A stretch of DNA of 64,000 nucleotides from Cinclus cinclus (lineage: Eukaryota; Chordata; Aves; Passeriformes; Cinclidae): contig NC_085046.1 in the NCBI RefSeq assembly GCF_963662255.1, positions 95,993,324 through 96,057,323 on the forward strand, in the 5' to 3' direction. The notes under the pieces were generated by a model. It searched no databases and was not told where the DNA came from. It saw only the letters and a list, made by a program, of their open reading frames with translations. The position numbers and the translations under genes were made by a program. Of this stretch, positions 23,916-36,205 are shown one piece after another (positions within the stretch are counted from its first letter, which is position 1; the number at the start of each line of letters is the position of its first letter).

Positions 23916-26900
23916 GGAAACAGTCTGGTTTATAGTCTTCTAAAACTGAGAAGAAAAAAAGTGACACACTGACATAAAACTACCAAAAAATTAGCACACC
24001 AAGACAGGGTGCACATATATATTTAATAAGTAAATATTAAATGGAAAGATGATTTGTAGCTTATGGTGTGAAATCATGGTACTAGTCTATGATCTCCAGA
24101 GCAGTGTTTAAATTCAAGTAAGTTTATTGTTTGGAACACAATACGGTGATCTTCCTCATCATAATTGGAAATTTTAAAATTTAAAAATTAATATGCTTCT
24201 CTTTGCAAGTGTTTCTGACTCTTCTATATGTTTATTCACTGGTAAGGGACAAATCATTATCACAATTATGTCTACTACTGTTAAGAATCCACCTGTAAAA
24301 TACAAAAGTTGTTTCTGCTACCTAATTTTCAAATCATAAAGACTTAGAACAGTTTAAAGAGTATAAAAATGAATAGGTCCAAAATACATACATGACCTAT
24401 GCTTTTGACCTTACTAAATCTGTAGAATGTTAGTTTGCTAAGTTCCTAGTACCTTCTGTTATGAAAGGAATTAATTCTGATGTCAGCAGGACTTTTCCCC
24501 AAACTCTTTCCTTTTAACAGAAGCTCCAAATTCAGTCACACATGGGAAAGAAATTTTAAAATAAGGAGATTGTTACTTTTATGCGCAGCAGTATGAAGAT
24601 ACGACCTTTGAAATTCCTTGTAGAATTCTGCCAGAGAGTTGCAAGAGAAACAAGAAAATGTCCCCAGCATGGTGCTGCTCACATTTCAGAAACACTTCAG
24701 AAAACAGGATGTAGTTTTCTCATGGGCACACCTTCAGCTCGTTACAGAGAGCAAACTGTGAGGACTGCTCACAAAGCAAAATGAGTAAATTAATTATATG
24801 ACAAGTGTTGATATCTTCTTTGAAAAGAGGAATCCCCAAATATCAATTAAAAGTTTGCTTTAGTGTTGGAGACTGCTTAAATCTTAAAGGACAAAAGAAA
24901 AATCAAAAACTTCATGTGAGAGAAGACTTATCTCTTTTTTTCCAATTACAACACTTTGTAATATTAAAATGAGTCATCATTTTTTCAAGCAGAGAGCTTC
25001 AGTGCTAAAAATCATGTCTTTATATGATCAAGAAGTTTCCATGGGAGTTTTTATTCCCATGAATAATCAATTCTGTCATAGTGATTAAAAAAAAAAATCT
25101 AGCAGGATATTTTAATATATCACCTAATCTAGAAACTCAATTTTAAATTTAGGAATAATACGGAGTTGAAAAAATTAAAGCCATATAATTTTCTTTAGCC
25201 TGTTCAAGGAATCAGATCAACCTGAGTTCAATCTCAGTGAATGTTGAAATTGCAAAATAATATCATACTGGAAACACTCATATGTCCTAATATTTCACAA
25301 AAATATTGTGCCAATCAACAAAATCCAAGATCCCTTGTATTGGTTATTTCACCCTGGCAGACACTTCAATATCCAGAAAAGGCGCTTGTTACCATTTTCA
25401 ACAAAATAAAAATGTCTCTAGCCTGCTCAGGCAGATTACTCTTTCATTTCCAATATTCCCATTAGTGAATTCAAAACTAAATGTCATTCATAGAATAACT
25501 TCTTATGTTGAGCTTGGATGATAAATCCTTAATAAAATAGTTATGTTTTACAGTTACAATACTCTGTTCTTATCTTTATATAAAGGCTATACTTGTCATC
25601 TTTATGCCTTTGACTTTTTAAAATTAAATAATCCAAATAATTTTAAAAACTCTCATCTTATAAAAACCTCAAAATTTTTCATGCTCATCAATGCACTTAT
25701 TGCCTTAATGTTAGCATGGAAACACATAATCACAGGAAGATTATATGCAGGTATTTTTATTGAAGAGCTCTGGGAGTTGGGGTACAAACTGAAATCTGAC
25801 TCCCACATGGATTCCAGATGAACATGTTTTTATACCCTTTTTGATATATAACTATATATTAATTATTAAACCCATATTGTTCTATTGTATACTTTGATCT
25901 TGTCCTAGCACGAATTCTTGTAATTTTCATCAGGTCCCCCAACACCTTTTCTCATGATTCTTATTACAATTAAACAATAACTATATTCAACTACCAAACA
26001 ATCATATCATTTATCATATGATGATTACACAGGTGCAGTTTCACCTGATCTAATTTGTTCCAAGGCCCTAGTTCCTTTTCCCAGGCCTACCAGACCCAAC
26101 CTTTCTTACCACCCCCTGAATCTACAATTCCCATGATTTTAGAAATATTTTAGCCCTATACTATCAATCAATGTACTTATTGCCTGTCCCTAAACTTGTC
26201 TAATTTTTCAGTTTCCTTTACAAAGCAAGGCAACTCATAATGCAAGCAGGATTCCAAATTAGTCTGCATCACTGGTTTATATAGAGACCTTTATAGATTA
26301 TTTATTCACATTAGAAAGCAAACAAAAATTAATGTAAAGAGAATGAAAATAAATCCATTTTCCAAATCAATCTCATACATTTTTTTGCAGCATTAACACA
26401 GGTCTCTGGCTGAGAGCTTCCACTTTTATTGTCATTCTACAATTATCTGAAAAAAAAAGGGCATTATTTCACAATACAAGTGGAGCAGCAATCTCACTTA
26501 TTGAACAACACTGCATGTCAAGTGATGTGCAGCACTCAGCTGATGCACTGATATAAATCTGAATGCACACTTTGAAAATAACATTGGTAGGAAAGCATAG
26601 ATCTTGTCTCTAGTGAAATCCTAAGCGCACAAATTTTGCTTAGTTTAACATTTTGAGATTATAATCACCCACTCAGTTAAAGTATCTTTATAAACATTCT
26701 ACTGGGTGAAAAAACTGAATGCCAAAATGTTTATGAAAACAAAATATCAAAAAAAATATATATCAAGCTCTCATAGTGACTTCAGTGGTGATATCTTATA
26801 TAATATTAACTGGATATCGCACACCCACTTTTTCATTTACCAAGCAGGAGGTTTTGTCTCTTATTAACTTTTCTGTCTTTCTAGCTGTAGGAACTGATAC

Positions 26901-29195
26901 ATTTATGTTTTGAACAAGAAACTCTTCCACTCTATCTCTCCATTTTAATAGACATCTCATTCCCCAGTAAATATTAACATATCCTATTATTCTAATCTGA
27001 TAAAAAATCCTAAACCTGTGGTATTTGTGAATGTTAATTATTGCATTTCTTCACTGATGAATTCACTTCCGTGTTATGCTAACTAAATATAGCAGAGGAA
27101 AAAAACTGTCCTCTTTTTCCATAGCATAAGTATTGTTACTGCTCATGGGCTCCATATGCATTTCTGTACCAACTTCAGAAGAAACTGCCTGAGAGAATTC
27201 CCATCAGTCTTGCAGCTCATCCAGGGAGTGCCAGAAAGTGATAGCTCTGTCTTTTGTCCTGTCAAGTTGATAACATACAACGGGCAAAGGACTGAGCAAA
27301 ATATCTCTGCTTTCAGCATACTATACCCCTGCTTTCTCCTTTTTTTTTTTAACCTTGTGTATGTTCAGCTCCATGTATGCAAGTCATATATGTCACATAT
27401 AACCATATAAATGTGTGTATATATAATATATATGCATTTATATTGCATCTAAGTATTTTCTGATGAAATTGTTCTGAGAAAAGCATGTTGCACTGGGTGC
27501 TTTGCAGTACTAACTCCATCTTTTTCTTGGAAGGACTCTATAGACAGTGTAATGTATTAGTATATTTATTGCATGTAACATATTAGGCACATAATAATAT
27601 GCATGCTATTAATAGTTTACAGATTTATGTAGTCCATATTGGATGCACCTTTATATTATTCCTAGTCAATGAATTTGACAGAGGTCACCTTCTCCACCTC
27701 AGGCCAAATCACTCAGTCCAATGGAGTTTCTGCATCACTGCTCCCAGCTTTACCACAGAGAGCAGCAGGCAGTCACTGGACTCATCCAGCACTTGGTTTA
27801 TTTTTGGGGGGTTTAAAGGAAGGTAAAACTTCCTTTTAGAGTTATAGTCAGTTAAATTAATTTGTGAATAAATTTAATCTTATACCAGAATTTTTTATTA
27901 GATCACAAACTGCTAAAATTGGCACGACTAAGCATATACTATCAATCTATAAATTAAAACTAATTATCAACAATGGAACTCAATCAGTTCTTAGGATTTA
28001 TATAACAAAGAGACAGATAAGGCACTTTATTAGGAGACACTTCTGAAGACAAAAAATTATATGAAGATTAAAGGAATTTGTCGTTTTTTGTTCTGAATAT
28101 ACCCACAGTTTTCTGGAAAGTGACATGATATATTTGTCTTTAATTAGTGAATGGGCAAGGTACAGTGGGAAAGCTATAATGTTTCTCTGCAGGTAAACCA
28201 AATCCTTTCATAAGCAGAATAGGAAAGAAAATATGACCTAATCCTGTGCAGAGAATCAGAAGTTGAATATATAGTCAGTTTGTTAAGTAGCTCACCAAAG
28301 TATTAGAAGCTATGTCATAATAATTTCTTGAAACTTCCTATCAGTGGACTCAGAGCTGAATTGATTTCTTGCCATAAAATGGATTAGAGGATATAGGCCC
28401 AGAATACTTTTGTCTTAATCTAATGTACTTATAAATGCAATAATCTAAATTACAGAGTAATTTAATTTATTAATGTGCATGTTGAACAGAGTTATTAGAT
28501 AGCAAAAACTCTACAGTATCTGATTCACAATTTATCCAACACAAGGACTCATTTCCTTTCAGATAGATGGAAGTCTTCCCTTTCTCTACTAAAGGGTATG
28601 TCTCTACCTCATTGACTTATGTGATTTAACCAGGACATAATGATCAGCCTACAACTGTAAAAAACATTTCTGGAGTACAGCCCAGGCCTTGCAACTTCAT
28701 GGTTCCTGTTCTTATCAGAATCCAGCCTTCTGTTCCTTATCTAGATTTAGTCCAATCTCCTGAGGAGTTCAGTCTGGCTTGATGAAGTGTGTGGATAGAA
28801 GCCTCACTTTGGGGGTGCTTTCATTCAGACCACAGTCACCTTCAGCCACACATTCAGCTGAAGATTTTTTAATGAAAAAAAAAAAATGCCACTTCAATGA
28901 CAGACTCACATCTATCCTTTAATTATTAATCTACCATCCAGCAGATAACATGTGCTCCTTCTGTAATTGCTCATTTCATACATTCATCCTAGTGAGGCCA
29001 TTTCCTCTTTGTCTCTTAGTCCATCTACTACTCTTCATCAAGAATTCTGCTTGCAAAAAAGAGCAGATTATTTGCATGATTGTGGTAGACCTATATTACT
29101 GAACTATGGTAAAATACTGGTTCCAACGAAGTCTGGGAAAAGGCTAACAAACACAAAGTGAAACCTTTCTGACAAATAGACAAATCAATAATTAC

Positions 29196-29221
29196 CTCTC
29201 TGTCTCTCTCTCTCTCTCTCT
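29196..29221 (+). repeat. (CT)n microsatellite
   Basis: About twelve CT units with one G interruption (29202). Confidence 0.85.
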
Positions 29222-30288
29222 TCATACAGCTATAATTAGCAGGAGCGGAGCTAATAATTTTAAGTCATGCTGGTGATCTTTTTTTTCAGCATTTCAAAAC
29301 AAACACAAAGGCTTTCTCATCAGACAACATGTTTAAATAACCCTTTCTATTTACCCTTATTGCCACAAAAAGTCATAGGTTGTCATCTCTCAAAAGCATA
29401 GGTGCATGGCAGCTACACCACACTTTTAAATAAATCAGCAAAGAAAGCTTTGTCGTTTACAGCCATTATTTGGCTTCTGAGTGGATGGGCTGTACCTCTA
29501 TTTTTTAATTATTTTAGGATTTCAATAGCCTTTTAGGTTGCAAGGAAAGTGAGAGAAGGGAACTGTAAAAAGAAAGTTGTTTTGTGTGAAGAATTGTTAG
29601 GGTACAAAATACAAAACATGGCTGCTGTGGAATCTGCAGATAGACCCTTATTACCCACTGAAAGTGTTACTGATGTCTTATCTGTCTGCATAACAAATGC
29701 AACATGCAGGCAATGCAAATTCATCAATTGGTTCCATTTTAGTGATTTCATGGAGTGAGGACTGTGTAATACAGCATCAAATAAGCAAAGAAAATCTAAG
29801 ACCATCCATAGAAACTTTACTCTTGGCTTATCAGAGGCCAGTGTGTTTCCACAGTTCCAAGACTATATTACAAAAAGAAGTAACCATTAATTTTGAGTAG
29901 ATTTTCCAAATATGAAATACACTAACTATTGCAACAGGATCCCTACCTTCACTTTGTTTTCAAGCTCACCTTGAAAACTAATAAATACCTATCATTTGTG
30001 GGAAAAAAATCCCTGTATTTTTATTCCATTTGAAATAAGTACTCTTAAACAAGATTTTATTAATGACACATGGCATGGATCCTCCCAACAGATGAAGTTC
30101 TCAAAGGTAATAATCATCAGGAACACAATGCTGTCTCATCTTTAAAAACACTCCAGTGGCTCAGAAACTTATGAATATATCCTTCATCACTAAGAGAAAA
30201 GCATGAAAAAATATTTAAAAGTGTTTGAGTGTTTTTCAATTTTTGCTTTAAATACTTTCTTAAGTAGGGTCTTTTTCTGTCCTGGATC

Positions 30289-30404
30289 CAATATATTTTT
30301 CTTTCCTTTATTTTTTCTTTCCTTTTTTATTCTTTCCAATATATTTTTTCTTTCCTTTTTTTCTTTCCTTTCCTTTCCTTTCCTTTCCTTTCCTAGAGAA
30401 GTGA
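30289..30404 (+). repeat. polypyrimidine (CCTTT)n tract with internal duplication
   Basis: The first part contains CCAATATATTTTTCTTTCC twice, about 48 bp apart, indicating a small tandem duplication. It is followed by a cleaner CCTTT pentamer array (about 30361-30404). All pyrimidines lie on the plus strand. Lys/Glu- or Phe-rich ORFs across it are artefacts. Confidence 0.85.
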
Positions 30405-31975
30405 GGACTAGACCCAAGCTGAATATAACTGGGCTCAAGAAGGGTTGTTCTGGCTTTTCTTGAGAAAGAACATTCCTTAGGCAATTGCTTGAATAACTAC
30501 ATTGCAGGCAGAGGGGACATGGATGAGGAAAACATGTAACAGGGAAGTGTCAAAGAAGCATAAGATTAAACACATGGGAAATTACAAGGAATGTCAATTT
30601 TCAGATGGATTGGTGAAGAAAACGTGGTGAGACAATAACTATAAGGCATTTGGGAAGGGTCACAAAACTTGGAATTATTCTGGAGGTTACTGATAGCTCC
30701 TTCTCCATGGAGCACAACAGCCTGTGATGGTAGATTAATCTATTCCATTGTCACTCATATCCATTGTTTCAAATGTCTCTGAAGACAAGTGGCTGAAAAA
30801 TACCCACCCAAGAGCATATGAGAGAAATGCAGTGAGGTTGACAGAAGAGAGAGGTAAAGGGAGAAGGAAAGGAGATAAGATTAGAGGGGTTTGTGCCAAC
30901 ATGACCTCATATAAACCTACACACAAACAATCAAAAAAAAAGTCAGAAAAAAAAAAGTAGACAGTTCATTTTACAGTATGAAGGAGCCAAAAAAAAAAAA
31001 AAAATTGTGAACTATGGACATTTTATGATGTGTGCATTATTAGATGTAGCTCAGTAGCTCAGGTGGTAGTCCTGAGGCCACCTGTGTGCTGCAATTTGAC
31101 TACTGTGAAACCAAATTTAGGACAGTGATCTGAAAGTGTGACTTCAATTTTAAAGCTCAACAGGGGCACACAGGATATTATTGGTTATTGTCCTGCCTAC
31201 ATTACATGAAGTCAACTGTACAAAATTAAAATATTTCCACGTATCATCAGAAGACCACTGAGCACACTGCAAGCGTCTTGGACCTTATAGAGCTCCTAAA
31301 TACAAATACCTGTAGAAGAGTTTGGTGTTTAACAGAGGCATATAATAAAAAGGAAAAGATAAAAAAGAGAAGTCACTCGTATAGCTATGTATTTGAATTC
31401 CATTTTAGAGCAGGTGGATATATTTGATGAAATTACAACTTTAAGACTGAAATGTATCAGTGCAAGGAGCGTAAAATTGTATTAATTTAAAACGGTAAGT
31501 CTTCTTGAATTTATAATATTTACCAGAATAATTATTTCCATCTTTACCATCCCTCCATCGATCTTATAGGCACTTCTATTTATCTGTTTTATAAATTAAT
31601 TTTTTTCAGAACACGGTTTCTGATGCATGCATATTCTTGATTGCAAGAAGGTGATATTTGTGTAGGTATAGGAAAACCTGTTAAAAAATTAGGTGCAGAT
31701 TAATCACTGCAAACCCATTTTTGTTTCAAATACATTTTAGGTGAGTTGTACTTCCCATATAGTGTAGTGGCTTGATGCTGGCTGCATGCCAGGACCCAAC
31801 CAAAGATATTCTGACATTTCCCTCTGCAACTGGATTGGGGAGAGAAAATATAATAAAAGGTTCATGGGTTGAGATAAAGACTGGGAAAGAGCAGTCACCA
31901 AATACTTTCACAGGAAAGGTATTCAAATTAGAGATATTAATTGAATTTATTACTAACAAAAATAGAGAAGGATAA

Positions 31976-32320
31976 CAAGAAAGTGAAGCAAGACCTTAAT
32001 AACTCTTTTTGTCCACCCCTCCCTCCTTCCCAGTTCTGCCTCCTACACCTCTCAGGTGTTCTCAGCCCTCTTTTCCCTGGCCACAATTACAACCACACAA
32101 TAACATCTTTTCATATTAAATATGTTATCTCAGAGATGTTATCACGATTTCTTATTGGTCCAGCCTTGGCTAGTGGCACATTCATCTTGAAGCTGCCAGA
32201 GATTGGCTCTGTTGAGATGGAGGAAGAGATTTTGAGATTTTTGTCAACATCTCACAGAAGCTACCCCTGTAAATTCCCCAGTATCAACACCTGGCCATAT
32301 AAACCAAACACAGATTCAAA
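31976..32320 (+). mobile_element. probable ERV-derived dispersed repeat
   Basis: A C/T-rich block (TTTGTCCACCCCTCCCTCC) is followed by CTTATTGGTCCAGCCTTGGC, then AGATTGGCTCTGTTGAGATGG, then TCTCACAGAAGCTACCCCTG. It resembles a segment I associate with songbird endogenous retroviruses, but I cannot place it in a named element. The 130-codon ORF spanning 31941-32333 is explained by this unit and shows no viral protein features. Confidence 0.35.
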
Positions 32321-33942
32321 GTATTTTTGCTGAAACAAGATTGAATTTCTGTGGGAAAAAAGAAAAGAGATATTTCCTGATAGACTTCATTAAGAAGTCG
32401 AAAAAAAAATCTTCTTAATTTTTTTTAATAACTGCCTATGTAAACCCTGGAATAAAGTGTAGTGTTTTCTTTGAGAGTATGAAGATTCTTTTTCACTGTG
32501 CTGCAAGTGAACTGCTTTCCTGAAATACAATTATGTGAACTAGTGATATTCTTGATGTATGGCTTTAGCCATTTATTTTATCAAAATACAAGGAATGTAG
32601 AAAAAGTGATGCTGCAGATCACAATACTTCTGCATGAAAATCAGAGCAATGTAAGCACAGAAAGGCAGAATACTCAGGGGAAAAAATAAAATTATTCTAT
32701 ATATGGCATTAAAGGGGAAAAAATATGCAGTAGACAGTAATTGCTGAAGGATGAAGACAATACTGTTAAACAGAAAATCAATTGCAACATTTGTACACAA
32801 AGTGACTTATATTACATCCTGTCATTGAACCTCAAACCTAATTGACACTCAATAGGTCTGTCCTGTTCAGTCTTCTCTTCTAGTTTATTTCTGTGTTAAA
32901 AAATTACAAGTCCTAGACAGCATATTATCTGATATTCTAAAAAGCTTTTATTGCACTGGTCAATTTTCTAGCATTCCAAAAGGCTCTGTGTCCATTTGAA
33001 AAAAAGTCTTTTACCTTGAGTAAGTCAATATGAAATAAAATTTTGCTGAGGAAAACACAGACAGTGAAATAACAAGCTACAACAAATTCAGAGAAGGCTT
33101 AAGTTAATTTGTTCTTCATCACTGAAAGCACTTTTTACATGTGCTGTTCTTGCAGCAGCTGAGTCATGTACCTAAACTCCCCACATGTTACTCAGGGAAC
33201 AATAAGTGTCAGAAAATAAGTTTCTTGACTGCTATAATATCCCAAGACAGGAGGAATTAGTAAAGAGAGATTATATCTTGACTCCCTCACATCCTGAGTC
33301 TTCAGGCTATGCACTTCCATAAGACCAGTGGCAGGTCACAATCAAATCTGGAATTCCTCTTAAATGAAGCAGCAGATCATTGTTCTAAAACTTAACAAGG
33401 AGAGGGGAGGTGTAGAATCAGTTATGTGTGAGCTGGGAGAGACTCAAGGCCACAGAAACAGACCCACTACTCGTTTAATTTTACTGGGGGACACAGTCAG
33501 ACACAGTTCTGAATAAAATAATAACCAAGAAGCTGTCAGCTAGCAAATGTCTTCTATAGATAGATCCTCATGGGAGCACAGGCCTGAGATGATTCTGAAT
33601 ATTTGCTTACTGGTGAATGTGTACACAGACAAAAACTTTAAGCAGGTTTTTCTTTTTTTTTTTTGAAAACTGTTTGTTCTTCCTCCCCAGAAGGAAAACA
33701 AATATGGCAAAAACATAGTCAAGCTAGGCCTTGATTAGATGAAACTAAAATATCTAGTTTCAATATAAGGCAGCTCATTTAGTTTATTCTTCCACCTGTA
33801 TTCTGTACCACCAGAGAGAAAACTTTTACTCTTCCACCTGTATCTCTTACAACTCACCAAAGAATGTGAGGGTAATCCAGGTTCTTGTTACTAGGTCCCT
33901 TGGGGCAGATTAAAATGAAAAAACACTGAATGATCAGTGTTC

Positions 33943-33981
<39 letters not shown>

Positions 33982-35519
33982 GGTTTTATTATAGAACAAT
34001 TTAGTAGCAAAGGACAGCAGGTAAGTAGCCATTTTGGTTATTAGATATTGTAATACAGTAATGCAAAAGCATAAAAATGTAAAAATGTACACTTAAAAAA
34101 GTATAAGGAAAAATAAATTGTAAGAATAAAAAGATGCATAATTGCCACCTATGATCCAGAAATAAGACCTATTTGTTGCAATTTCTATATATGTTGACAT
34201 TATCTGTTGTACTGTATCACAATGCCTTAAGCATACTAGCCAAGAAAAATTGCTTATAGGTGTAAACTTCTTAAAGGTAACTTTCCTTTTAAGAAAATAA
34301 ACATCAGAATAAATGGAAGGGAAAAACCTGGGGTTTTCATAATGCTTGATGGGAAACATGTGCATTTCTGTCTTAATTTAACACTATCTTGAAGTTTACT
34401 GAATTAAGTGCCCTAACTCTAAAATATTGTTTGTAAATGATGCAGAAAAGCTTCTGGGCAAGTTTGCTTCTGCATCCATAATTATATATCTGTATATCTC
34501 ACAGGATCTTGGTAGCCATTTACCTTATCTAAGAAGTAGCAGTATACATGCAATTCTAAATTACTCGAAAATTGAATAATGCAGGGAATATCTCACTCAG
34601 ATAACCATATCAGTCTATATTACTCTTAGAGCCCTACACTTACATTGCTTTCTGTATGTATCAGGTACATTTGTTTAGGTCTATTATTAAAGCAGGTGTA
34701 ATAAATTATTTACTGAATTCACGAACAGAAATCTATACTTAGGTTAATTGATATTGATTTGTAACTAGCACCACATTCAACAACACTGAGATCACAAGAG
34801 GTGATAATATAAATTAGTGAAATTGTTCTGTCAGATCTAATGGCAACAGAAAATGTAGCATTCAATTGTCCCAGAGAACTTTTTCTACAATACATGAATT
34901 TACTCCTACTACCATTTTACAGTACAGTCCATTAGCAATCACATAATTTTAGTGTGAGCTGCAAAGAGTTGTTTTTAATCTGCACAATGGATTAAAAAAT
35001 AAGAGCCAAAACATGGCTTCACTGCAGTGTAAAAACACACATTCAGAAGGATAAACCTTGGATCCTAACAACAGATCTATCAGAGTAGCATAATCAAGGA
35101 ACTTGGTATACTTAAGCCAGAAATAATGTGCTTGTCTTTCTGGGAAGTGGGTTTAATTAAAATGAAAGACTATTCCTGGCAGTCTGTGCTCAGTATGCCA
35201 ACTTTATTTTAAGAGTTCGTGCTTACTATTTGTTCTGGTGTATTATGTTTTTACTTCGAACAAATGAAAAAAAACATCTGATTTGAAAACACTTCCTGGA
35301 CAAAAAAGGACCTGAAGTTTATGACAAATGACATTCAAGAACCAGTTTGCCAATGCACAAATGTCTGTGTATTCAAAATGCAAGCTTTATTTTTTATGTA
35401 TCACTTTCAGCATAGCAAAAAATAAGCACCCTCCCATAAACATTTTTTTGAAATTTTGTTATGTAAAACAGAGAAACAAAAATGTAAGTGAAATATAACA
35501 GCAGAGGCATCTTCAACTA
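32321..35519. other. AT-rich non-coding DNA
   Basis: No supported gene; contains the AT microsatellite at 33947-33978. Confidence 0.55.
33947..33978. repeat. (AT)16 microsatellite
   Basis: Sixteen uninterrupted AT units; likely polymorphic and able to form a hairpin. Confidence 0.95.
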
Positions 35520-36205
35520 CACTGGATTACTCAGAGCCTTGTCCAGCCTGACCTTGAATGTTGCCAGGGATGTGGCAACCTGTGACAGTGTTTCATCACC
35601 CTCACTGCAAAAATTTCATCCTTATATTTAGTATAAATCTGCCCTCTTTATTAAAAAAAAATATATATCCATTGTCCTATTACAGCAAAAAAGTTATTAT
35701 ACATCTTTCTTATAGGCTCCCTTTAAGTACTGGAAGGCTGCTATAAGGTCTCCCTGGAACCTTCTCCAGGCTGAACAGCACCAATTCTCACCATTCCTCA
35801 CAGGGGAGATGCTCCCACCCTCTGATCTTCTCTATGGCCCTCATCTGGAATGGATCCTACACGTCCATGTCATTCTTGCAGCAGGAGCCCCAGAGCTGGA
35901 CTCAGTACTCCAGGTGGGGTCTCACCTGAGCAGAGAGAGGGGCAGAATCCCCCCTCTCCTCCTGCTGGCCACACTGCTTTGGATGCAGCCCATATGCTGC
36001 TGGCTTTCTGGGCTGTGAGAACACATTCCTCCATCATATCCCGCTATTCACCCAATAGTCCTTCTCAGCAGGGCTGCTCTCAATCTTCATCCACTGAACA
36101 GTCCGTCCATCAAATCCATATGTCTCTAACTTAGAGTGAAGGATGTTGTGAAGGAGCCATGTCAAAAGCCTTTCAGAATTCTAGAGAGATGACTTGGTGG
36201 ACCAT
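35520..36205 (-). mobile_element. CR1 LINE fragment, inverted
   Basis: Minus-strand CR1 blocks appear here as their complements. In plus-strand order they are: AGCCTTGTCCAGCCTGACCT; TCACCCTCACTGCAAAAATT; TCTCCAGGCTGAACAGCACC; CCCCAGAGCTGGACTCAGTA; TCCAGGTGGGGTCTCACCTG; GGCTTTCTGGGCTG; AGTCCTTCTCAGCAGGGCTG; and GAGCCATGTCAAAAGCC, which belongs to the reverse-transcriptase region. The fragment therefore spans the end of the RT ORF and the 3' UTR of a CR1 oriented right to left. A small A/T-rich insertion interrupts it near 35650-35668. ORFs at 35558-36134 are by-products. Confidence 0.9.

Larger units (their letters stand above)
23916..31975. other. AT-rich non-coding DNA with microsatellites
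   Basis: No supported gene. The 25735-26220 part has a different texture (a GGTATTTTTATTGAAGAGCT stretch, then C-rich CCCAACACC and ACCACCCCCTG blocks). On the minus strand it could be another LTR with AATAAA near 25763, but I cannot match it. Microsatellites are listed separately. A TATA/ATAT-rich stretch lies at 27416-27442. Confidence 0.5.

Noticed and set aside
31041..31075. tRNA-like stretch AGCTCAGGTGGTAG resembling a D arm and A box
   Set aside because: No matching acceptor stem, anticodon arm or T-loop GGTTCRANNCC follows at the right distance.
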